DNA of 64,000 bases from IMG/VR virus record IMGVR_UViG_3300032297_000372, positions 1 to 64,000 of that record; one strand, written 5' to 3'. Both the position numbers and the translations under genes were made by a program. The stretch comes from a virus. Each line of letters opens with the position of its first letter. Position 1 is the first letter of the stretch. Positions 42,901-50,820 of the stretch are shown here, in pieces. A model generated the notes under the pieces. The model was not told where the DNA came from and did not search any database. It saw only the letters and a program-made list of their open reading frames with translations.

Positions 42901-45900
42901 TATTATTTCAACGGCACATCACAAGGTCTCAGATTACCAACTACAAGTAATTTAGATTTTGGTTCTGGTGATTTTACAGTTGAATTCTGGATGAAGGCTG
43001 GAAGCAGTCAAAAAACTTATGCAATGATTACTGATGCACTTGGTAGTAACGATAAAGTTGGTATTGGTGTTGGTATAAACGATGGTAATACAGCAGGTTA
43101 CTTACGATTTAGAGCACAATCTTCGGCCGTTAAGATTTCAAGTACAACATACGTTTTAGATAACCAATGGCATCACATTGCTTGCGTTAAGTCTGGTAAC
43201 AATGGTTATGTATTTGTTGATGGTGTATTAGAGACAAGTACTTCTTCATGGTCTGGTGTAACTAACGCATCATTAAGTGATGGCCAGATTGGTCGTTCAC
43301 GTTTTAGTTCTGGTACCTCTAATGATAACCAATATACTGGTTATATTTCTAACTTTAGAATTATTAAAGGAACTGCTTTATATACCAGTTCATTCTCGGT
43401 ACCGACAACCGTACCAAGTGCAATTGCTAATACCCAATTATTACTCACCAGTGCCAATGGAGCAATCGATAGTAGTAATAACGGATTTACATTAACGGCA
43501 AAAACAGTATTACCAACAGTTTCTACAGACTCAGAAGTATTATCTGGAGCGAGTTTAAATTTAACTACAGGTGTAACTTATAGCATTTCTCCAAGTTTAC
43601 CAACAGGATTAACATTCGATACTGCTAATGGATTTATCACTGGTAATACGGCACAAACAATAATTGCCAATACTTACACAGTTTCAGTTAGTGATACTTC
43701 CGGCCAAACGGCAAGTAATACATTTATAATGAATGTTGTTCCAACACTAACTGTGACTACAGGTATTTTATTCAATTCACTAATAGCAAATTCTGAATAT
43801 GCGTTTACACCTGCAAATGGAGTTTCTGGTATAACTCCATACACTTATAGCATTTCTCCAAGTTTACCAACAGCATTAACATTTGATACGGCTAATGGTT
43901 ATATTAGTGGAACTGCTACCGTATTGTCATCTAATACCAATTACACAATAACAGTAATTGATGATGTTTCACAGATAGCTTCAAATACATTTACTATGAA
44001 TGTTGTTAGTCCGGCATTAACAAGTACTATGGCATTATCTTCTAGGAATTTAAGAACAGGTGTTGCTAATAGTTTCGAAACATTAACAGCTTCTGGTGGT
44101 TACGGAACAATAACATACAGTATCAGTCCAAGTTTACCATCAGGACTTTCACTGAATACATCTAATGGTTTCATATCAGGAACAGCTACATCGAATACAA
44201 GTTTAACAACATACACCGTAACTGCAACTGACGAAGGAAGTCGAACGACAAGCAATACATTTACAATGCAAGTGTTTGCAGAGTTATCCACTGTAACATT
44301 AGTTTCTTCTAAACTGTTTACAAATGTTTCTAATAGTTTCGTACCAGTTATTGCAGTATCTAACTATACGATATCAAATACAACAAATTCAACTGCAAAT
44401 GTTTATAGCTTTGATGGCACATCACAAGGTCTCAGGTTACCAACCACAAGTAATTTACAATTTGGTTCTGACGACTTTACTATTGAATTCTGGATGAAGG
44501 CTGATAGTATTCAGGAACCATATGCTACCATTATGGATGCTACCAACGATAACACAGGAACTGGTATTGGTGTTGGTTATAATGGTACTGGTACTCCTAG
44601 TAAGTTAAATTTCTTTGGTCAAGGTTATGTTGCACCCACATTATCTAGTACAACTACTGTTACAAATAACGTATGGTACCATATTGCCTGCGTCAAATCT
44701 GGTAGCAATGCATATTTGTTTGTTAACGGTGTACTCGAAGCAAACTCAATCGGTGGATGGTCTGGCGTAAATGCTGCAACAATGAGTGATGGCCAGATTG
44801 GTCGTTCACGTTACGGTTCTGGTGATTCGAATGATAACACATACACTGGTTTACTATCCAATATTAGAATTATTAAAGGAACTGCTTTATATACCAGTTC
44901 ATTCTCGGTACCGACAACCGTACCAACTACAATTGCTAATACTCAATTACTATTAACTGGCGCTAACGCAGCAATCGATAGTAGTAATAACGGATTTACA
45001 TTAACGGCAAAATATATATTACCTACAGGCATCACAGATTCATCATTCTTAGTTGTTGCTGGTGAATCACAAAATGCAACCGTGAATTTAACTACAGGTG
45101 TAACTTACAGTATCAGTCCAAGTTTACCTGAAGGAATAATATTGAATACATCCAATGGTTATATTAGTGGATACGCATCAACAGAAATAATTGCTAATAC
45201 TTACACCATAACTGTTAATGACGTTACTGGACAAACAGCAAGTAATACATTTGTGATGAGTGTTATTTTACCAATAAGTACCACGACCATAGTCTCTAAA
45301 ACATTAACAACTAATATCGCTAACTCATTTACACCTGTAACAGCTGAAGGTTATGGCAATGTAACATATAGTATTTCACCAACTTTACCAACAGGATTAA
45401 CATTTGATACTGCTAACGGTTTTGTAACAGGATCAACAGAATTTAATACGAACTTAACAACATACACTGTAACTGCAAGTGATGAATTAAGTCAAACCGC
45501 AAGTAATACATTTATTATGAAAGTTTATCAAACTTTGACAGCTTACACATTGATACCTTTTAGAAGTTTTGCTCCAAATACAGCTAATAGCTTCTTACCG
45601 GTTAGTGTATTGTCGGGAACATCAGAAGGTTCTGCATCAGTAAATGTGTATTACTTTGACGGTGTAAACAAAGCCTTTAAATTACCAGCCACAAGTGATT
45701 TAGCATTTGGTTCTAGTGATTTTACCATTGAATTCTGGATGAAGGGTTCACCTATTCAAGACTACTATGCTATTATTATGGATGCAGGTTATTGGGGTAG
45801 TGTACTCAAAATACAATTTAATGAATCCACTCAAGACGGTTCTATAATATTTAATCCAGATCAAAACTCAGTAGGTCCTTTAGCATCAACAACACTATTA

Positions 45901-48900
45901 AACGATGAAACTTGGCACCATATTGCTTGTGTTAAATCTGGAAATAATGGTTATTTGTTTGTTGATGGTGTACTAGAAGATAGTGCAACTGGTTGGAGTA
46001 GTATAAATTCCACAATGAGTGAAGGTATAATTGGTAGATCAAATTATGCAAATGCTACTCTTAGTGATAATGCATATACAGGTTATCTCAAAAATATTAG
46101 AATATTAAAAGGTACAGCATTATACACAAGTACATTTACACCTCCATCAACAGTAAGCGCAATCGCAAATACAGTTTTATTAGTAAACGGATCAACAATT
46201 ACTGATAGTAGTAATCTAGCTTTATCATTCACTGCAATTACTGTACTGCCTAGTATATCTACAGAAACAATAGGAGCAACATATGAAACGGGCAATTTAA
46301 CTTACAGTATCGCACCAAGTTTACCAACAGGATTAACACTCAATACTGCTAATGGATTTATCACCGGTAATACAGCACAAACAATAATTGCCAATACTTA
46401 CACAGTTTCAATTGGTGATGAAATTGGACAATCATCAAGCAACACTTTCGTAATGAGTATTGTAACTCCATTAAGCATGAGTACAAGTGATACTGAATTA
46501 TCTGTTGGTATTGGATCTAGTTTTAGTTCTACACCTGCAACAGCAACAGGTGGTGTTGGAACAATAACTTATAGTATAGACGGATTAGGTGGCAATACTT
46601 TACCTTACGGATCTACGATAAATTCATCTAATGGTAGAATTTCGGGATTAGTCGCTGTCGAACCTGGAAGAGCAGCTAATGCATATCCATTATTAAGTAC
46701 GATTAAAGTAGTTGCTAATGATAGTTCTAGCCAGCAAGCTTCAAGTGCTAATATACAATTTACTGTTCGTGGTCCATCAGTACCAACATCAATTACAAGT
46801 AGAGCTGTTCGAAGTGTTATAGCAAATACAACATATGCATCAATCAATATTGGTGTAGTGACTGGTGGTTTAGGAGACCTGAAGGGATACATTGTACCTG
46901 TATCTCTTGGAGAATCAAATGCTGCTCTGCATCCATTAGCGTTCTCAAATGCTGTTCCGGGTATGACATGGACATTTGATCCTGCATCTAACACAGTATT
47001 CGTTTCAGGCACACCAACAAAAGCAATTGGTTTCCAATATGGTGTAACAAATAATTTCTTAGGTATACTCATCGAGCCATCAACAACTAGAAGTTTTTAT
47101 ATTCAAGGATTCGATGGAACTAGAAATAGTGGTAAAGGATTTAATAGTAGTTTCGAGTTCAACGTTCAAGCATCACAATTCTATGCTAATACAACAACAT
47201 CAGTTGTAGTGTTTAATACGAAAACCTCGAATACATTTACACCTATAACCGTATCTGGTGGTTATGGAGTAAATGGAAAAATAACATTCGCATTATCTGG
47301 AAATACATTGCCTGCTGGATTATCATTCAGTAATTCTAATGGTGCAATTACAGGTACAGTTTCAAATGTTTATGTTTCGAATACATTTACAATAACTGCT
47401 AATGACGATTCCTTCCAATCAGCATCGAATACATTTACATTACGAGTTGATGCTAGCCCATTAGGAACCATATTATCCGAATCAACAAAAACTCTTGCGT
47501 TAAATACTGCAACGAATTTCACAGTGGTAACAGCAACAGGTGGTGCTGGAATAATAAGCTTTGCTTTAAGTGGTAATACTTTACCTAGCGGTTTAACATT
47601 TGAAACTTCTAACGGTGCAATTATAGGTACACCAACAGTTCTATTAACTGGAAATACCTATACAATTACAGCGAGTGATTCTGTAAGTAATACATCTGCA
47701 CAAACTTTTGTGTTGATTGTTGAAGAGCCAGTATTTAAATATCAGTTAGCTGATGGTGGTTGGATTGCTGATGCTTCTCCTTTAGCTTCTCCAATTTCTT
47801 TAGCTACAGTAAGTCAAACTGGATCACCAACTACAACCAATTCTCCGACAATCAGTACAGATACACCAGCGACTGCGAATGCTTATAGTTTAAATACAGT
47901 GTTTACTAAGTTATTCTACTCAGGAACTAATACTGGATACTTCTTAAATACCGCACCAAATCCAGCATACACATTAGGAAATAGTGATTTTACTGTTGAA
48001 GCTTGGGTTAAATTAACAAACTCCACTTTTGGTCGAGAACAGTTATTGGTAAGAAAAGGTACATTATGGGATTATAGTATGGAAGGTGGTGATCCTGCTA
48101 CCGCTACCGAATTTACAACATCAAATTCAACAGCAATAGTGAGACTGTCTGAGTATGGTTCTAGGAACGCACAATTCGATCCGTTCTTTAATGTAGATGC
48201 ATATGATAATTATGATATAGCAACTTATAGTGGAAAATGGACGCATTTTGCTTTAGTATTTAAGGCTAACACATCAGGCACTACTATTTCAGGAACTAAT
48301 GATGTGGATGCGGGTACAGTAACAATCTTCCTCAATGGTCGACCATATTATACTGAACTTGTACCTTACGCATATGGTGACAATACCATACAAGTTACGG
48401 ATCCTAGTTTATATAATATTGATTTTGGTGGAAATACAGGATTTAATTTTGCACAAACATTAGGTAAAATTTATAAACTGAAAATAAGTGATAAAGTTGT
48501 TTATCCTGTTAATGAATATTTCACACCTACGCCTGATTATGGTGTAGATTCTAATACATTATTCTTCCTAGATGTTGCAGATTCAAGTAATAATTACTAC
48601 ACAAATGCTAATAATTATACTTCGCAGATTAAACTTGTTGATTTTGTGGCTAATACTATGGTAAATCTCGAAAATAATAATGAAGATTCTTTAGCTAATA
48701 CTATTACTTTAAGTGCAGATATACCTTCTGGAGGAAATATCAGTAGTAATAGTTCTCAGACTACAGCTAATGGAAGTGGGTTTGGTTGGTTTATCCAAAA
48801 CTATTATTATAGTTATCTTAATAAAGCTGTTTATAATGTGTATAGTCAGAATTGGACAGTAGAATCATGGTTTAAGTGGTCAACATCAAATTTTGCCAAT

Positions 48901-49428
48901 ACACAACAACAGGGAACTTTATCTCAAAGTTTTAGTCAATTCGACTTAGCAACATCCTCCGCCACAGGAGCAAATGCTAACGGTGTAATGTCTTTATCAA
49001 TATATGATGTGACAACTGAAGCAGGTTCAAATAAAGGTAAAACTTACACGATGGAAGGTATATCATATAACTACGAAACCGCTGATAATACTTGGCATCA
49101 TTTGGCTTTTGTTTATGAATATCCTAATCTTTGGGTTTATATTGACGGTCAACCTAGATCAAATGTTATAACAAACAAACAAGATATTAATCTAAGTACT
49201 GGAGTAAGAACAACAAACAACAGTATCAATCAAGAAAATACGAGAATGAATACGGATGGCTCCGCACTCAACATTGGTATGTTCCCAGGCAAAATCTATA
49301 AGTATCGATTCAGTAATACTGCGGTATATACTGGAAATACATCATTTACACCTTCAGCATCATATGGTGTAACTCCAAATACAGTATTCATGTTAGGAAC
49401 TAGAGAATATCGTGATTACAATGTATAA
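36988..49428 (+). CDS. 7: Giant gp7-type baseplate wedge protein fused to Ig-like and LamG-like repeats
   Basis: 4,146 residues; T4 gp7 has 1,032. Residues 1-776 carry the gp7 core of marine T4-like phages (PGFVREENPNFVTFLEKYYEW, FYRSKGTPDSIKFLFKVLY, FSKTLSDVLHPAG). After a beta-rich stretch, about 955-3578 hold tandem putative Ig (He_PIG-like) repeats of 80-90 residues with GGYG, SPSLPTGL, NGxIxGT and ASNTF. Six LamG-like (concanavalin-type) domains with FTVEFWMK and WHHIACVK lie at about 1434-1668, 1970-2175, 2470-2676, 2885-3086, 3630-3860 and 3932-4146. The extension is probably a receptor- or glycan-binding fibre. The frame is unbroken. Confidence 0.85.
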   Translation: MSINYLSPLVEKQLPGFVREENPNFVTFLEKYYEWMETSGKPIYENYNLLNAKDIDLANDYFIKQIKEELLPSFPEEILLDDVKFLKTINQFYRSKGTPDSIKFLFKVLYNENIDIYFPSNDILKLSDGKWVLPLALRVETADPNIFNLVKTQIRGTTSDATAIVEKVVSSVDRALGIQYIELFVSNINRLFATGETLTASYFDGEDTITVNSKLIGSLSEIKIDPKNRGLFYKDNDPRGLFYYPEDIEIQYGGDPVTFVGGLNEEEGSKAQPAEAVVGEVLKGQINEIITVDGGFGFRRSIYPNTSIIDFKGGFASGRLGQESKAEIILVDEKNYRTLNVSNIEIQSFFSNTINSIDNVANNKTINEITTKQSLNLYSIAFLSAVSSGGGYSSRPDIETYSLYNESIDDELVISSAFVTRKTNIIRDSTQDLTQSLEKGDLIRLFVKNRFEQVETVQEVTSNTLTIGSSFETNINNLQVYKVHRRNLTQLGSLGRIRVVNGGSNYNVGDYLIFTSNGRGYGANAQVTQVFAGNNGIKAAEFNESSAYVRGGEGYTLADLPTITINSVTGSNAQLVIPEILGDGEKVELSTSRIGAVSKIKVISYGYDYTSAPIVSLRNADLYLSNVTEGLLFTSNSRVYQGTSNTNTTFEAYFDKYVTGNSHVRIFNYIGTFDDTKQLKSFDNTISADIYDYVFFGNGKAKATAKFENGLIRYPGIYLNEDGQPSSEKRFQDANKYHNFSYVINTENDYKKFSKTLSDVLHPAGTKSFVTRIKKFDNDVASLIITSNNYITTPLSNTFNVFVGTGIAVVTGSSANVNLASSISVGDTIVFRNLLKTLNGTVSYVSGSNTITGNGTNFINDIYDGQVIRLVSGNSEVVAYVTNANSIITQNTLTSTVSNGTISLYYDEVDTVTFVNSNTIFVSTIFPSSGSFVSANLKIDLGAASSLRDIRISTDIPSINLYAGEANNFTPVTASGGIGGIAGYLISPILPDGLVLISSNGNIRGTPTVIRTPTTYTITAYDRRSRGANATFTLGVTPQPLVALRSIASRTISANTLATTFRPVIPSGGYGSVRYTVTPSLPSGVTFDTFTGNLGGIPSVLRAANTYTISLVDDVGQTSSNTFSLTVNALPVITSTIISSRTLTANISNAFTPITATGGYGGLTYNIAPSLPTGLTFDTANGYIFGNTETTLIANTFTITANDGTGQSTSNTFNLTVSLPTPITASLIIDTRTLTANIANSFTPVTATGGYGNLTYSISPSLPTGLTFNTSNGYITGVTSVLSSNTSYTISLVDEYIPVQTASNTFFMNVAPPALTSTMALVTRNLITNSANSFETLTASGGYGQITYSINPALPSGLSLNTSNGFISGTPSANTNLTTYTVTANDGVGQTTSNTFTMKVYTQLLTRSLIASRILNTNVANSFLPVIAVGPSTSGGSANAYYFDGANSGFVIRDWYNAYQIFETDNSRVDDFTVEFWIKANAASQTANATIIQTDFNYKTQLEIAVGSDITGGAGRISFSPLAIVETANSGYYGEPTGLKISTPGNYLDDIWHHVACVRYNDTGYIYVDGVLVANSAAGAWDAAALYPDDYYFVGSDFYIGRAGRSGVYPEFELQADNTFAGYLSNFRISNTAVYTTTFTPSTTQLTRTVNTAILLNQTTIVNNGSASFGSIAAKTVLPTVTTDTTVFSAPSVNLTTGVTYSIAPSLPTGLTFDTANGFITGNSAQTVIANTYTVSVSDESGQVNSNTFIMSVVPTLVLNTGIPFKSLAANSADAFTPANVSGGATPYTYSITPSVPTGLSFNTSNGYINGAASVLSVNTSYTINVTDYLSQTVSNTFTMNVAASALTSTMALSSKNLTIGIANSFNTLTASGGYGTITYNIAPSLPAGLTFNISTGLISGTASANTNLTTYTVTANDGVGQTTSNTFTMQVYYPLATRTLVATKTLNTNVANSFLPIIAVSGSTSETSNVYYFNGTSQGLRLPTTSNLDFGSGDFTVEFWMKAGSSQKTYAMITDALGSNDKVGIGVGINDGNTAGYLRFRAQSSAVKISSTTYVLDNQWHHIACVKSGNNGYVFVDGVLETSTSSWSGVTNASLSDGQIGRSRFSSGTSNDNQYTGYISNFRIIKGTALYTSSFSVPTTVPSAIANTQLLLTSANGAIDSSNNGFTLTAKTVLPTVSTDSEVLSGASLNLTTGVTYSISPSLPTGLTFDTANGFITGNTAQTIIANTYTVSVSDTSGQTASNTFIMNVVPTLTVTTGILFNSLIANSEYAFTPANGVSGITPYTYSISPSLPTALTFDTANGYISGTATVLSSNTNYTITVIDDVSQIASNTFTMNVVSPALTSTMALSSRNLRTGVANSFETLTASGGYGTITYSISPSLPSGLSLNTSNGFISGTATSNTSLTTYTVTATDEGSRTTSNTFTMQVFAELSTVTLVSSKLFTNVSNSFVPVIAVSNYTISNTTNSTANVYSFDGTSQGLRLPTTSNLQFGSDDFTIEFWMKADSIQEPYATIMDATNDNTGTGIGVGYNGTGTPSKLNFFGQGYVAPTLSSTTTVTNNVWYHIACVKSGSNAYLFVNGVLEANSIGGWSGVNAATMSDGQIGRSRYGSGDSNDNTYTGLLSNIRIIKGTALYTSSFSVPTTVPTTIANTQLLLTGANAAIDSSNNGFTLTAKYILPTGITDSSFLVVAGESQNATVNLTTGVTYSISPSLPEGIILNTSNGYISGYASTEIIANTYTITVNDVTGQTASNTFVMSVILPISTTTIVSKTLTTNIANSFTPVTAEGYGNVTYSISPTLPTGLTFDTANGFVTGSTEFNTNLTTYTVTASDELSQTASNTFIMKVYQTLTAYTLIPFRSFAPNTANSFLPVSVLSGTSEGSASVNVYYFDGVNKAFKLPATSDLAFGSSDFTIEFWMKGSPIQDYYAIIMDAGYWGSVLKIQFNESTQDGSIIFNPDQNSVGPLASTTLLNDETWHHIACVKSGNNGYLFVDGVLEDSATGWSSINSTMSEGIIGRSNYANATLSDNAYTGYLKNIRILKGTALYTSTFTPPSTVSAIANTVLLVNGSTITDSSNLALSFTAITVLPSISTETIGATYETGNLTYSIAPSLPTGLTLNTANGFITGNTAQTIIANTYTVSIGDEIGQSSSNTFVMSIVTPLSMSTSDTELSVGIGSSFSSTPATATGGVGTITYSIDGLGGNTLPYGSTINSSNGRISGLVAVEPGRAANAYPLLSTIKVVANDSSSQQASSANIQFTVRGPSVPTSITSRAVRSVIANTTYASINIGVVTGGLGDLKGYIVPVSLGESNAALHPLAFSNAVPGMTWTFDPASNTVFVSGTPTKAIGFQYGVTNNFLGILIEPSTTRSFYIQGFDGTRNSGKGFNSSFEFNVQASQFYANTTTSVVVFNTKTSNTFTPITVSGGYGVNGKITFALSGNTLPAGLSFSNSNGAITGTVSNVYVSNTFTITANDDSFQSASNTFTLRVDASPLGTILSESTKTLALNTATNFTVVTATGGAGIISFALSGNTLPSGLTFETSNGAIIGTPTVLLTGNTYTITASDSVSNTSAQTFVLIVEEPVFKYQLADGGWIADASPLASPISLATVSQTGSPTTTNSPTISTDTPATANAYSLNTVFTKLFYSGTNTGYFLNTAPNPAYTLGNSDFTVEAWVKLTNSTFGREQLLVRKGTLWDYSMEGGDPATATEFTTSNSTAIVRLSEYGSRNAQFDPFFNVDAYDNYDIATYSGKWTHFALVFKANTSGTTISGTNDVDAGTVTIFLNGRPYYTELVPYAYGDNTIQVTDPSLYNIDFGGNTGFNFAQTLGKIYKLKISDKVVYPVNEYFTPTPDYGVDSNTLFFLDVADSSNNYYTNANNYTSQIKLVDFVANTMVNLENNNEDSLANTITLSADIPSGGNISSNSSQTTANGSGFGWFIQNYYYSYLNKAVYNVYSQNWTVESWFKWSTSNFANTQQQGTLSQSFSQFDLATSSATGANANGVMSLSIYDVTTEAGSNKGKTYTMEGISYNYETADNTWHHLAFVYEYPNLWVYIDGQPRSNVITNKQDINLSTGVRTTNNSINQENTRMNTDGSALNIGMFPGKIYKYRFSNTAVYTGNTSFTPSASYGVTPNTVFMLGTREYRDYNV
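43355..43417 (+). repeat. 63-base perfect direct repeat, copy 1
   Basis: Identical to 44864-44926. Both are at the end of adjacent LamG domains; other long near-identical stretches surround them. Signs of recent duplication or gene conversion. Confidence 0.9.
44864..44926 (+). repeat. 63-base perfect direct repeat, copy 2
   Basis: Copy of 43355-43417, 1,509 bases later, which equals one super-repeat. Confidence 0.9.
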
Positions 49429-49453
49429 TATTAAAATACCTTTGAAAAAATTA

Positions 49454-49461
49454 AATAAATA
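49454..49461 (+). promoter_or_regulatory. Late promoter variant (AATAAATA) before gene 8
   Basis: AATAAATA ends five bases before the ATG at 49467, with no ribosome-binding site between. Confidence 0.5.
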
Positions 49462-49466
49462 GAACT

Positions 49467-50807
49467 ATGTCAACTATAATAACCACAAATTTTTCAACTG
49501 AAATCGCACAACAATTCTATAATCTTATGGATGTTAGTGCTAACGATTATCTTCCTGATGATAGAAAATCATACCTCTATTGTGCTGTGGGTAGAGAATT
49601 GCCATGGAATGAAGGACAAGAAATTGAGCCAACACCAGGTCAATCGACAAGAGATTTAATTGAATACTATGATGAAGGTATTGTCGCTAAGCGAATGACA
49701 TTAAACGATGTAAGTTTTGTTATTCCTAGAATTGACTGGACTTCCAATACAGCATATGCACAATATGGATGTACTGTATGTCCTATTAACACCAATTTTT
49801 ATGTATTGAATTCTAAACGACAAGTTTTTAAATGTTTAGACAACAATGGTGGTATAAATTCTACGTATGAACCTGAGATTACTTTATCAACCACTTCATT
49901 AGAAGAACCTTATTTTGTTACAGGTGATGGTTATAAATGGAAATACCTATACACATTAACCACATCACAACAAGAAAAATACTTAACCGAACGTTGGATG
50001 CCGGTTACATACAATAGATTCGTCAGAAATGCTGCTATTAATAGGAGCATAGATATTGTAAGAATTACAAATGCTGGTAATAACTATGTCGATGGTTCTT
50101 TACAATCAATTATAAGTATCGATGGTGATGGTGGCGGCGCTGTTCTAAGAGCAAATGTAATCAACGGACATGTCTCAGAAATAATTATACAAGACAGAGG
50201 TTTAGGTTATACTAAGGCAAATTTAATATTTACTGATGTTGCCGGCGGTATAGGTTCAAATGCTGCAGCTAGCGTAGTGTTATCACCACAAAACGGTCAT
50301 GGATATAATCCAGCACAAGAATTATATGCAAACACCATCATGTTTAATGTTGATTTTGATGGATCGGAGTCTGGAGTTTATCCAGTAGAAAATGATTTTC
50401 GTTTAGTTTATATAATTAAAAATCCTTATAAAGCCGGAACATTAGAACTTGCAGATTCAAACATATACACTTTGTACACAAAAGTAGATGTTTCACCAGG
50501 TATTGGTGATTACAATGATGACGAATATGTTTTCCAAGGTGATTCTTTTGATGAAGCAACTTTTAGAGGAACTGTAATTTCATTTGATGAAGCTGCAAAT
50601 CAATTATATCTAAATGATATAAGAGGCACATACAATAACAACATACCACTTAAAGGCAATCTAAGTGGTGCGATTAGAATTGCTTTAGCAAAAACAGATC
50701 CGACATTAGCATTATATACTGGTGATATACTGCATGTTTCAGAGATAATACCGATTTCTAGAAGTGAAAACCAAAAAGACAGAATAAAATTCATACTAAG
50801 TTTTTAG
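49467..50807 (+). CDS. 8: Baseplate wedge gp8
   Basis: 446 residues (T4 gp8 is 334). Features of the marine T4-like form: N-terminal YLYCAVGRELPWNEG, DVSFVIPRIDWTSNTAYAQY, then FYVLNSKRQVFKCLDNNGG and YKWKYLYTL. gp8 is a wedge dimer that joins gp7 and gp10. Confidence 0.82.
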   Translation: MSTIITTNFSTEIAQQFYNLMDVSANDYLPDDRKSYLYCAVGRELPWNEGQEIEPTPGQSTRDLIEYYDEGIVAKRMTLNDVSFVIPRIDWTSNTAYAQYGCTVCPINTNFYVLNSKRQVFKCLDNNGGINSTYEPEITLSTTSLEEPYFVTGDGYKWKYLYTLTTSQQEKYLTERWMPVTYNRFVRNAAINRSIDIVRITNAGNNYVDGSLQSIISIDGDGGGAVLRANVINGHVSEIIIQDRGLGYTKANLIFTDVAGGIGSNAAASVVLSPQNGHGYNPAQELYANTIMFNVDFDGSESGVYPVENDFRLVYIIKNPYKAGTLELADSNIYTLYTKVDVSPGIGDYNDDEYVFQGDSFDEATFRGTVISFDEAANQLYLNDIRGTYNNNIPLKGNLSGAIRIALAKTDPTLALYTGDILHVSEIIPISRSENQKDRIKFILSF

Positions 50808-50820
50808 TAACGAGGAATAA

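Larger units (their letters stand above)
41190..46480 (+). repeat. Super-repeat: Ig unit with inserted LamG domain plus 1-2 Ig units
   Basis: Within the giant gene, the block begins with a first half-Ig unit (ANSFLPVIAV-like), then a LamG domain, then the second half (TTGVTYSISPSLPTGL-like) and one or two whole Ig units. Copies start near 41190, 42786, 44276 and 45526, about 1.25-1.6 kb apart. Confidence 0.75.

Noticed and set aside
46605-47072. Minus-strand frame of 155 residues inside the giant gp7 gene
   Set aside because: The plus-strand frame is continuous and full of recognisable repeats; the reverse frame follows from the codon pattern.
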